Source of the DNA: UBA11090 sp035560555
GTDB taxonomy: Bacteria; Spirochaetota; Spirochaetia; Treponematales; Rectinemataceae
Assembly: GCA_035560555.1 (NCBI GenBank)
Contig: DATMZF010000017.1
Location: forward strand, 1 to 64,000
Length of the DNA stretch: 64,000 nt
Direction of reading: 5' to 3'
The notes below the pieces were generated by a model. That model did not search any database. It saw only the letters and a list, made by a program, of their open reading frames with translations, and was not told the origin of the DNA. The position numbers and the translations under genes were made by a program. This document shows positions 56,594 through 64,000 of the stretch, one piece after another; the stretch's first letter is position 1; each line of letters begins with the position of its first letter.

Positions 56594-59500
56594 TCACTTT
56601 AGCGTTCTTTCCGCCGCGGCCTCCGCCGCCCAGGCGTTCCTGACGATATAGTAGCTTTTTTTTGGTTTTTCCCGATAGGGAGGAGGCTCCTCCCAGCCCT
56701 TCCAATAATATGGATTCGCGGTATTCAGCTCTATCCCTCCCGATGTCCTTTTCAGCTTCTTGTCCCATGCTATCGCGTCGACGAGGAACCCATCAGTGGC
56801 GACGGTGTCGAGGGCATCTCTCTGGGGATTGAAGTAGCCCGTCCGGGGATCCTGCAGGACCTGGCGCGAAGAGGGATCGGTGACATTGATATAGGTCCAA
56901 GGCAGGCGCAGGGAGATTTTCGCTCCCTCTATGTTCCAGAGATTGCCCGCTTCGTCGAAGGGACCGCGGCGCAGCGCCGAAGCGTCGAACCTCTTCTCCG
57001 CGATGCTCCTGCCGTCCTTCGTCTTCACGGCTCCATTGACGAGCATGTCTATCCGCTCGTATTTTCCGTCCGAGGCGGCGACCGTGGCGAACCGCGACAT
57101 GGCCGCGTTGTAGGAGGGTATGACGAGAAGATCGGCCTTGTTCGCCGCGGAAATCCGCAGGACAAATTCGAGCCCGGAAGAGGTTTTCAGACCTCCGACA
57201 GGCCACAGCGTCTGTCCCAGGTCCCGCCTGAGCGTATCGAGCCCGACGAGGATTTCCTCGACCGCGAAATCGGGCGGACGCTTCAACGTCATGGCGATAT
57301 TCAGATACGAGGCGTCGGCGGATACTTCCATCGAATCGATGATGCCCTTTCCCTTGTACACCAGATCGGGCTTTCCCGGAGGCAGCACCTCGTTCGCCAT
57401 GAGGCCATAGTTTTGCTCGGGATCGACGGCGTTATGCCAGAGCACATGCCTGTCGTAGGGAATCATGAGCGTCTCGGTGGTCCAGGTTTTCTTCACCCAC
57501 TCGTCCATCCATTCGAAGATGACCCCGCCCGCGTAGCCTTCTTTCTTGATCGCATTCATCATCCTCAGGATGCCTTTCCCGGCCGAGGCTTCGTCGATGC
57601 CGCCATGGTGCAGGCCATCGGGGGCGAGATGCGCGATACCGGAGCCGTTGGCCAGGCCGAACTCGGCCACGAGGGCGGGATAGCGCCTATGGCTCTCCAT
57701 GAATTCCCTGAGATAACCGCCGTACCGAAGCGACCCCTCTTCATCCTCGTAGGAAGCATAGGCGACTTCGTTGTTCATGAAATCGGGATAATTAGGGTAA
57801 ATATGATAGGCGCCGAAAAGCCCCGCCGTCATGGCGGGGGTTATCTCGAAGTGGTCTATCGTCACGCTCGCCCTGTCGTTTCCCTTTTTCTTCTTTCCGG
57901 TGACGGGATCCCATTCCGAGTCGTGCTCTTTCGGGTCCAGCGTGGGCCAGCTGACGAGGGCCACCGGATGCAGTTGGCCATATCGCGCGGCTTCGATCGA
58001 GGCCACCTCGTCCAGCGATTCGGCGAGCCACACTTCGGTAGGCGTCGCCATGGGGCCCGCCGCCACGTACTTCCCCGCGTATCTGGCGTTTTTATTGCGC
58101 GCGTCGGTTTCCATCACCTCTTCGCTCTCCAACTCGCGCCCTACGAGCCAACCCAGGAGCCATCTCGACACATCGGCGGTGTAAATTCCCCAGGCCCTCC
58201 CTCCGCGTTCCGGCACATTGGCGCGACCGTAGACGGCGTCTATGCCGTAATCGATCTCCTTGAGGAAACCCTCTCTGTATTCCGGGGCAAGATAATCGCC
58301 GTTGGGCGGATTTTCCTCGGGCCAGATTTCCTGAAGGAGATAGAGCGCCTTCTCGGGTGTTTCGGTGTTGTGCGCGTACAGCGCTTTATAGAACTCGGGC
58401 GGCGGGAGGGTGTAGATCCTTATGGTGTTGGCGTTCATGGCGGAAATGCCGTCGAGCCAGCGCGCATAGGTGCTTAGCGTCTGGGGGAAATTGGTGAAAT
58501 ATTTCCCCGGCTCCGCCATGCCCATGTTGACGCCTCGCACGAAGAAATCTTTCCAGATCCCATACCTGTCGCGTTTCTGGAATCCATTTCCGAAGGCGCG
58601 CGCATTTACCCTCGGTTCCCCCTGTTCGTCGGGCATTCTCGCCCTCTTCGCCTTGGCTTCCTCGGCATCGCTCAGGATGGAGCGGACCAGCGGCACGTAG
58701 GCTTTCCAGAAAAAATAGGCGTTGCTGTCCACCGTATCGTCGATGAGGAGCTTCTTCAGCCAGGCGATCCCCTTCATTCGGTAGGGGGTGGCGACGAAGT
58801 TGAGATCGGCGAAATCCCCGGCGAAGTACCAGCCCGTATACTGCGGGTTTTCGTAGAGGAGAATGGCCGGGAACCTGGCGGGCAAGCCAAGGGCATCGAG
58901 CTTTGACATCCCGCTCGCCGTCAGGTCAAAATTGTAGTCGGCCACCGTCTCGAGGCCTTTATCGGGTATCGTCCATTCAAACCAATATCGATACGAAACT
59001 GGTTTTTTCGACTCCAGTTTTCCGGCCCAAGGCTCGCGGTAGGAAAACCTCAGGCCCGCGGGACCCATATCGTCCTTTTCGGTCAGCACCTCGACCCGAT
59101 CCTCGTCCGATATGAGAATGACGCCGCGGCCAAAAAACTCCCACCGCCTCTTGGTTTGGGCCGAATAGTTGGCGATGACCCAGGCAGGGACTTCTTTCCC
59201 CTCCGTGAGATCTTCGAAGTACTTGCCTATCCATCCTTTCCAGTGGACCCCGAGCAGGCTTCCCAGCGTAAGCCTGTCCTTGAGGTTGGTCGGGGAAGCG
59301 GCCGTATTGAATTCGGCGATGAAGGTGTTGCCAGACCCGAGATTTTTCCTGATCGTCTGGATATCCTGGGTATTCAGCGCGCCGTACAATTTGGGAGAGA
59401 TGTCCCCCGACAGTTTTTTCTGCATGTAATCGTCTTTATAGACGCCATAGGTATCGGTTATGTAGACGATGTCCGGTCTCGTCCCCTCCGAGGGAAGGGA

Positions 59501-59809
59501 TACTCCCCGCCACTCGTTCTTGCCGTAGGGATAGAAGCCGAAATAGTCCGATTTTTCGTCGTAGAGCTGTCTTGAGCCCAGTTTCGCTATTTTTTCGTTT
59601 TTGAGCACCCAGAAAAATCCGGCATGTTCGCGGTAATCGGGATAAGGCACGGTCTTGTCCACCGTCCAGATATTGAGTTCCCGAAAAGGCGCCAGCTGCC
59701 AGGCCAGGAAAGGAGCCAGAACGAGGAAGACCACTCCGAGCGTTATCGTCCCCATGAGGATGACTAAAATCACCATGACGGATCGTTGTTTCAGAATATC
59801 TGTCTTCAT
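56594..59809 (-). CDS. Membrane-anchored glycoside-hydrolase-like protein
   Basis: 1,071 residues. One N-terminal helix (VMVILVILMGTITLGVVFLVLAP in part) anchors a large extracytoplasmic part. Residues about 435-800 resemble a GH2/GH5-type TIM barrel: DFFVRGVNMGMAEP at the first strand, NANTIRIYTLPPP, and later ALVAEFGLANGSG with a candidate catalytic Glu and GGVIFEWMDEW at the final strand. A beta-rich C-terminal domain follows. ATGA-coupled to the synthase gene upstream, so it probably trims or modifies the polysaccharide that the synthase makes. The family is not one I can name exactly. Confidence 0.72.
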   Translation of the reverse strand: MKTDILKQRSVMVILVILMGTITLGVVFLVLAPFLAWQLAPFRELNIWTVDKTVPYPDYREHAGFFWVLKNEKIAKLGSRQLYDEKSDYFGFYPYGKNEWRGVSLPSEGTRPDIVYITDTYGVYKDDYMQKKLSGDISPKLYGALNTQDIQTIRKNLGSGNTFIAEFNTAASPTNLKDRLTLGSLLGVHWKGWIGKYFEDLTEGKEVPAWVIANYSAQTKRRWEFFGRGVILISDEDRVEVLTEKDDMGPAGLRFSYREPWAGKLESKKPVSYRYWFEWTIPDKGLETVADYNFDLTASGMSKLDALGLPARFPAILLYENPQYTGWYFAGDFADLNFVATPYRMKGIAWLKKLLIDDTVDSNAYFFWKAYVPLVRSILSDAEEAKAKRARMPDEQGEPRVNARAFGNGFQKRDRYGIWKDFFVRGVNMGMAEPGKYFTNFPQTLSTYARWLDGISAMNANTIRIYTLPPPEFYKALYAHNTETPEKALYLLQEIWPEENPPNGDYLAPEYREGFLKEIDYGIDAVYGRANVPERGGRAWGIYTADVSRWLLGWLVGRELESEEVMETDARNKNARYAGKYVAAGPMATPTEVWLAESLDEVASIEAARYGQLHPVALVSWPTLDPKEHDSEWDPVTGKKKKGNDRASVTIDHFEITPAMTAGLFGAYHIYPNYPDFMNNEVAYASYEDEEGSLRYGGYLREFMESHRRYPALVAEFGLANGSGIAHLAPDGLHHGGIDEASAGKGILRMMNAIKKEGYAGGVIFEWMDEWVKKTWTTETLMIPYDRHVLWHNAVDPEQNYGLMANEVLPPGKPDLVYKGKGIIDSMEVSADASYLNIAMTLKRPPDFAVEEILVGLDTLRRDLGQTLWPVGGLKTSSGLEFVLRISAANKADLLVIPSYNAAMSRFATVAASDGKYERIDMLVNGAVKTKDGRSIAEKRFDASALRRGPFDEAGNLWNIEGAKISLRLPWTYINVTDPSSRQVLQDPRTGYFNPQRDALDTVATDGFLVDAIAWDKKLKRTSGGIELNTANPYYWKGWEEPPPYREKPKKSYYIVRNAWAAEAAAERTLK

Positions 59810-62800
59810 TTCTTATCCTTGCCAGGCTGGCTGCCCGCCTTCCCTTGGGGCGCGGCGGAAGAGGAAAAACCCTTTCTTTCCATCTTCCCCCAGCCTTTCG
59901 GTTTTTTCATCGCGCTGAAGAAACCGAACACCCGCCACATCGAGAACAGCTGTCTGGGGCCGAAGTTTTCTATGAAGGCGACGGCGAGCATTTTCAGGGT
60001 GTCCGCGTAGTTGAAATAGTATATCTGCCGCTCCGCTATCAGCACGGAAGCCATCGAAATGAGAATCCCCATGAAAATGGTCGATATGAAAAGAAGAATG
60101 GCGAGCTTGGCGCTTATCAAGCCGAAAAGCGCCGCCAGGCCGACCATGAGGTAGCCTTGGATTTCGAATAGCGGACCGACCATCTCGAAGATGAGGAAGT
60201 ACGGCATTCCCAATAGCCCCATCTTTCCATAGGCGGGATTGAACAGCAGCTTTCGATGGAAATACATGATGTCGATGAGTCCTCTATGCCACCTGTCCCT
60301 CTGGCGTTTCAGGACGTTCATGGTTTCCGGGACTTCCGTCCAGCAGTTGGCGTTGTAGGCATAGCTTATGCGGTATTTCTGCTTTTTTTCGCGCATGAGG
60401 CGGGCTATCCTCACCACCAGCTCCATGTCTTCTCCCACCGTATCCTTTCCGTAGCGCTCGTTGCTGGTGAGGTAGCCGCCGATGCTGATGACGCGCTCCT
60501 TGCGGAAGAGCCCGAACGCGCCCGATATTATGAGCAAGGAATTGATCTGCGCCCAGCCGAGGCGCCCACACATGAAGGCGCGCAGGTATTCTATCGTCTG
60601 CAGCTTGGCCAGGTTGTTGGACGGAAGCGCTATATGGGTCAGCTTTCCCCGATCCACGCCGCATCCGTTGATGGGGAATACGTTGCCGCCCATCGCGGGA
60701 GTTTCCACGCCGTAATCGAGGGTGAGGGCGGCTACTTTCAGCAGCGAGTCGGGTTCGAGCAGCGAGTCGGCATCGATGCCGCAGAAATATTCCTTGGAGG
60801 CTATGTTGATGCCAGCGTTGAGAGAATCGGCTTTCCCGCCGTTCTCTTTATCCACCACGACGAGGCGGGGATAGAGCGGGCTCATGTAGATTCCCCGCAC
60901 GGAAGCCGTCTTGAGCCGCTGTTCGTAATAGTGGTCGGTCCGTTTGAGGTTGTAATGCGAAATCAGCGTATTCAGGGTGTCATCGCGCGATCCATCGTTG
61001 ACGATGACCAGCTGGTAGTCGGGATACTTCAGGTTGAGAAGGGAGTTAGCGCTCTCGAGAATCGTCTTCTCCTCGTTGAACGCGGGCGCGATGATCGACA
61101 CCGAAGGAAGTATCCTGGGTTTGAACAGGAAGGACATAGTCTTGAGGTTCCAGAGCCTCGTCGAAGATTTCACCTTCACCACCGAAAGTAGCAGAAGGAC
61201 GATATAGATCGCATTGACCGACATCGAGTACCAGGCGAAGTTGTAGTTGAAATCCACCAGGTATGTCTTTATCTGGACAAGAGGAGGGACGGAGCGTATC
61301 TGGTCGCCATGCCGCAGGGCATAGAGGGCGGGGAAAAAAAGCAGCGCGAAGACGATGATGGCGTACAGGTTTCTGACCATTTTCCAGTCGCGCTTTTCCT
61401 CGCGCTTTCTTGCGGGAGGAACGATTTTCAGGAAACCGCATTTCTCGACGAGGCGGTCGGGCAGATAGAGCCCGCATTCCGCTTTCAGCCTTTCGTTGCC
61501 GCTGGCCGCTTCGCGGAGAATGCCGATGACGGCTTCCTCCAGCTCTTCATCCTTGTTGAGCTTCAGGAATTCGATGATTTCGGAAACCTTGCCCAGGCCG
61601 ATGATTTCCCGGATCAGTCTGGCCGAGCTGTCTTTTTCCTTCCCCGAAAGCTTGGTTATGAAATACTCTATCCTTCCGGCCAAGATTTCGGCCAGGCTCT
61701 TGCGCATTCCTTCATCCGCCGTCTCGTTGAAGGCCTGGGCTACCGCGGGAATAAAGCGCGGATGCGCTACAAGAATGCGCGAAAGGCCAATTTTCGCGGA
61801 AAGCAGCGTCTGTTCGTCTCCCAGATAACGCAGAAGCTTTTCGAGGCTTTCCATCCTGTTTCCCGAACCGAGGGAGCGCACGGCGATGGCGCGGACATCC
61901 TTGTCGCCGTACTCGAGAAATTCCGTGGAATCCAGGATATCGCCGTAATATTTTTCGATGCATTCGGCGGCCTTCAGCATGAGTCTATGGCAGTTGCCCG
62001 CGGGATTCTGGCTGGTGACGAGGAGGCTGTAGCGTCTGCAGCAGAAATCGGGCGATACGCGGCCCTTGTATCTACAGTGCCGCCGCGTATCGTCCACAAC
62101 CGTTTGGCCGTATCGGCAATAGAAACAGCTTTTATCGACGCAGCATTCGGCCAAGGTGGAGAGCCTCTCGATCTCCGCCCGCCCCCCCGAAAGCGTGGCG
62201 ATGAGATACTCCTTGAGTTCCTCGGCGGTGTACGAGAGGGATATATCCAGGAAGAGCTCGATGATCTCGCTTTCCTCCCGCCAGAAATAGCCGCGGAGGT
62301 ATTCGAAAGCCTCGGGGCCGAAGGAAGCGATGAGGAGATTCACTTTATCCCTATACCAGCGATGAGCGCCGATCAGGCTCTGGACGAGCGCGCTCAATGA
62401 TCGCGGATCCTTGATTTCGGCCAACGCGTTCGCGATGAACAGTTTGACGGGAAAATCCTTCTCGTCGACGAGAGCCTGTTCGAGCGTCCTGCGGGCATCT
62501 TCATTGCGGATCAAAGCCAGGCCCAGGGAAGCCTCCATTCTCTCGTACCGACTTCGATACCTGATTCTTCTCTTTAGAACCGCTTCCAGTCTTTCGGATT
62601 TCGCGAGATTGAGGATTCTGAGATGCTCGTGCTCGGGAAGCAGGATGGACTGCTTCAGGCGCAAATAATTATCGAAAAGCCTGCCCACTTTTTTCTTGTC
62701 CCACTTTGTGTCGGTTTCGAAAAGATGGGTGAGCCCGGCGATTTCCCTCTGCCGTCGCTCATCGGAGAGCGCGAGCTTGGATTTGTTGAAGAGCGTACGC

Positions 62801-62871
62801 AGGATGATGATCAGATCGAGCCATACCAGCAGGATGACGCCGAGCAGAATGAACTCGATCTCGAGGTTCAT
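59806..62871 (-). CDS. HEAT-repeat / GT2 processive glycosyltransferase
   Basis: 1,021 residues: an N-terminal membrane helix, a cytoplasmic helical-repeat (HEAT-like) region at about 90-470 interrupted by a Cys-rich segment (Cys 243, 244, 249, 252, 266, 277, 278), two helices (about 500-570), a GT2 synthase domain, and several C-terminal helices. Synthase residues are seen in APAFNEE, VNDGS, DADS (700-703), GED (813-815) and QRDRW (857-861), the D,D,D,QxxRW set of chitin, hyaluronan and cellulose-type synthases. The sugar is unknown. It is ATGA-coupled on both sides. Confidence 0.85.
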   Translation of the reverse strand: MNLEIEFILLGVILLVWLDLIIILRTLFNKSKLALSDERRQREIAGLTHLFETDTKWDKKKVGRLFDNYLRLKQSILLPEHEHLRILNLAKSERLEAVLKRRIRYRSRYERMEASLGLALIRNEDARRTLEQALVDEKDFPVKLFIANALAEIKDPRSLSALVQSLIGAHRWYRDKVNLLIASFGPEAFEYLRGYFWREESEIIELFLDISLSYTAEELKEYLIATLSGGRAEIERLSTLAECCVDKSCFYCRYGQTVVDDTRRHCRYKGRVSPDFCCRRYSLLVTSQNPAGNCHRLMLKAAECIEKYYGDILDSTEFLEYGDKDVRAIAVRSLGSGNRMESLEKLLRYLGDEQTLLSAKIGLSRILVAHPRFIPAVAQAFNETADEGMRKSLAEILAGRIEYFITKLSGKEKDSSARLIREIIGLGKVSEIIEFLKLNKDEELEEAVIGILREAASGNERLKAECGLYLPDRLVEKCGFLKIVPPARKREEKRDWKMVRNLYAIIVFALLFFPALYALRHGDQIRSVPPLVQIKTYLVDFNYNFAWYSMSVNAIYIVLLLLSVVKVKSSTRLWNLKTMSFLFKPRILPSVSIIAPAFNEEKTILESANSLLNLKYPDYQLVIVNDGSRDDTLNTLISHYNLKRTDHYYEQRLKTASVRGIYMSPLYPRLVVVDKENGGKADSLNAGINIASKEYFCGIDADSLLEPDSLLKVAALTLDYGVETPAMGGNVFPINGCGVDRGKLTHIALPSNNLAKLQTIEYLRAFMCGRLGWAQINSLLIISGAFGLFRKERVISIGGYLTSNERYGKDTVGEDMELVVRIARLMREKKQKYRISYAYNANCWTEVPETMNVLKRQRDRWHRGLIDIMYFHRKLLFNPAYGKMGLLGMPYFLIFEMVGPLFEIQGYLMVGLAALFGLISAKLAILLFISTIFMGILISMASVLIAERQIYYFNYADTLKMLAVAFIENFGPRQLFSMWRVFGFFSAMKKPKGWGKMERKGFSSSAAPQGKAGSQPGKDKK

Positions 62872-64000
62872 CGCCCCGCACCCGCCGATGTCATATTCTG
62901 GACAATTCCCAGCAATTCGGCGAGAAGATAGGGCTTGCTCAGATAATGATCGATGCCCAGCTTATAGGCTCTTGAGACCGACTGTTCGTCCTTTCGATGG
63001 GACAACAGGATGAAGGGAATATCCTTCGTGCCCGATTTTCTCGAAAGGGCTTCCTTGACCATAAGGCCATCTATCTTTGGAACCATGAGCTCCGAGATGA
63101 TCAGGTCGAAGGCTTCCTCGCCAATCTTTTTGAGGGCTTCGTCGCCATCTTCCGCCGTGACGACAGCGTAGTCGGCATTCTCGAGGAATGTCCCGATGAC
63201 GCCAGCGTTGACGGAATCGTCGTCGATGATGAGGATTTTCGCCTTGGATTCGACTTCCTTGCCAACCTCGGAGGACGAGCAGATCATGTCGCCGCCGCGT
63301 TTCCTCGCCAGCCGCAAGCGCCTTAGGCCTATCTCGGAAAGCGAAGAGCCCGCCTCTGCTGGATCGATGATCGAAGACCTGATTTCAGCGACCGCCACCA
63401 GCCCGATCGAGATGGTCACCGGCTCGATGAAGGATCTGGATACCTGGACGTTCTTCCTGATCTTTTCGCAGAGGTCGTTGGCCTCGTGAAAGAGTATGCG
63501 GGGCATCCAGAGCGCGAAAGTGGCGCCATGCAGACGGAATACCGGCTGGTTGGCGGTCTTGCTCTCGAGCATGATTCTCGACACGCCCTTGAGGATGGCT
63601 TCCACCTCGCGCGGGCCGTACTGATACTCGATTCGGGCCATTCCCTCATCGATGCCGATGATGGCCAGGACATCATCCTCGATCCCTTCCGCGTTCAGCG
63701 TCAGCGAGGCCTGCTCATCGATGAAATTGTGGAAAAATGTCTCGTTGTAGAGCCCTGTGGTCGTATCCTTCGTCTGGGATTCGCTCACCTGGCTGGCTGC
63801 TTGAATGAGCCCGTCATTCATCTGCCTGAGTTTGGCGACTTCCTCGCCGAGAGCTTCGAAATTCCGCTCCGAGTCCCTCAGGATGGCGGTATATATTTCG
63901 GGGCGTTTTATGGAGAATTCGCCGCAGAGGTGGGCGACAAAGGGTTCGAGCATGATCAGCGCCGAACGGCCGCAGATAAGATAGATGCTTTCGGCCAGGC
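62868..64000 (-). CDS. Degenerate GGDEF protein with C-terminal receiver domain, 5' end outside window
   Basis: The frame is open through the right edge (LAESIYLICGRSALIM precedes the ATG at 63953), so it is partial. From that ATG: a helical segment (15-60), a GGDEF-fold domain whose active-site loop reads RLHGATFALW (140-149) in place of GGDEF, and a receiver domain (about 238-355). In the receiver the phosphoacceptor position is Glu288 (IISELMVPK) rather than Asp, while the acidic cluster IIDDD and the Lys of LSKPY are kept. It is thus probably neither a cyclase nor phosphorylated normally, but a binding or scaffold protein for the synthase encoded next. Confidence 0.82.
   Translation of the reverse strand, partial: LAESIYLICGRSALIMLEPFVAHLCGEFSIKRPEIYTAILRDSERNFEALGEEVAKLRQMNDGLIQAASQVSESQTKDTTTGLYNETFFHNFIDEQASLTLNAEGIEDDVLAIIGIDEGMARIEYQYGPREVEAILKGVSRIMLESKTANQPVFRLHGATFALWMPRILFHEANDLCEKIRKNVQVSRSFIEPVTISIGLVAVAEIRSSIIDPAEAGSSLSEIGLRRLRLARKRGGDMICSSSEVGKEVESKAKILIIDDDSVNAGVIGTFLENADYAVVTAEDGDEALKKIGEEAFDLIISELMVPKIDGLMVKEALSRKSGTKDIPFILLSHRKDEQSVSRAYKLGIDHYLSKPYLLAELLGIVQNMTSAGAGR

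Noticed and set aside
1..64000. tRNA, rRNA, CRISPR arrays, transposases, phage genes
   Set aside because: None recognised by eye. Spacing and sequence of repeats do not fit CRISPR, and no transposase-like protein appears in any frame. A tRNA scan would be decisive and was not possible.

Overview
The window is GC-rich and gene-dense, and it reads as a chromosomal segment of a spirochaete (Spirochaetota, Treponema/Spirochaeta-like). This is inferred from gene content: a LysM protein with an Ala/Lys/Glu-rich stalk, PEGA and DUF3798 proteins, a PtsI without nearby EII genes, the UxaE tagaturonate epimerase, and many lipoproteins and outer-membrane-type proteins. I saw no rRNA, tRNA, CRISPR array, transposase or phage gene. 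Two genes are cut by the window edges: the LysM protein at the left and a GGDEF/receiver protein at the right.

Layout. 1-6.8 kb: end of a LysM protein, then a minus-strand block with M18 aminopeptidase, MerR regulator, Der GTPase, PtsI and a LysM-M23 peptidase. 6.8-12.6 kb: plus-strand PEGA protein, DUF362 iron-sulfur protein, class I fumarase with a 57-residue low-complexity insertion, and an MFS transporter. 12.6-17.8 kb: NUDIX hydrolase, then PAS protein, DPM1-like GT2, four-helix flippase-like protein and a large multi-spanning GT-C-like protein, together resembling a lipid-linked sugar transfer system. 17.9-26.5 kb: GntR/FCD regulator, an ABC importer with a DUF3798 binding protein, PepD dipeptidase and a zinc alcohol dehydrogenase. 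TGTATACA palindromes lie in front of both the regulator and the dehydrogenase. 26.9-32.4 kb: C39-like peptidase, glycerophosphodiesterase and UgpBAE importer without an ATPase gene. 33-38.5 kb: hexuronate genes (UxaC, SDR reductase, UxaE) with a divergent LarA-like protein. 38.6-46.8 kb: one operon encoding a LolD-like ATPase, two FtsX-type permeases, a LolA-like protein, an outer-membrane barrel candidate, a response regulator and a histidine kinase.

47-52.7 kb: UbiD-, UbiA- and UbiX-like genes (the set that acts late in futalosine-type menaquinone synthesis) followed by an NMT1-type binding protein and a single-chain ABC ATPase-permease. This is the strongest candidate here for an undescribed system: uptake of an aromatic quinone precursor coupled to its prenylation and decarboxylation. 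53-55 kb: Hsp20 behind a full-consensus sigma-54 promoter and a structured leader, then two iron-sulfur proteins behind a perfect palindrome centred at -41.5. 55-64 kb: M29 aminopeptidase, DUF493 protein and a minus-strand trio (degenerate GGDEF-receiver protein, HEAT-repeat/Cys-cluster GT2 synthase, membrane-anchored glycosidase-like protein) that looks like a regulated polysaccharide synthase.

Operons are compact, with many four-base ATGA stop/start overlaps. Several genes have a -10 box so close to the start codon that the mRNA would be leaderless. GC-rich perfect hairpins without U-tracts recur between genes. All family calls were made by eye from translated sequence; no database search was run.
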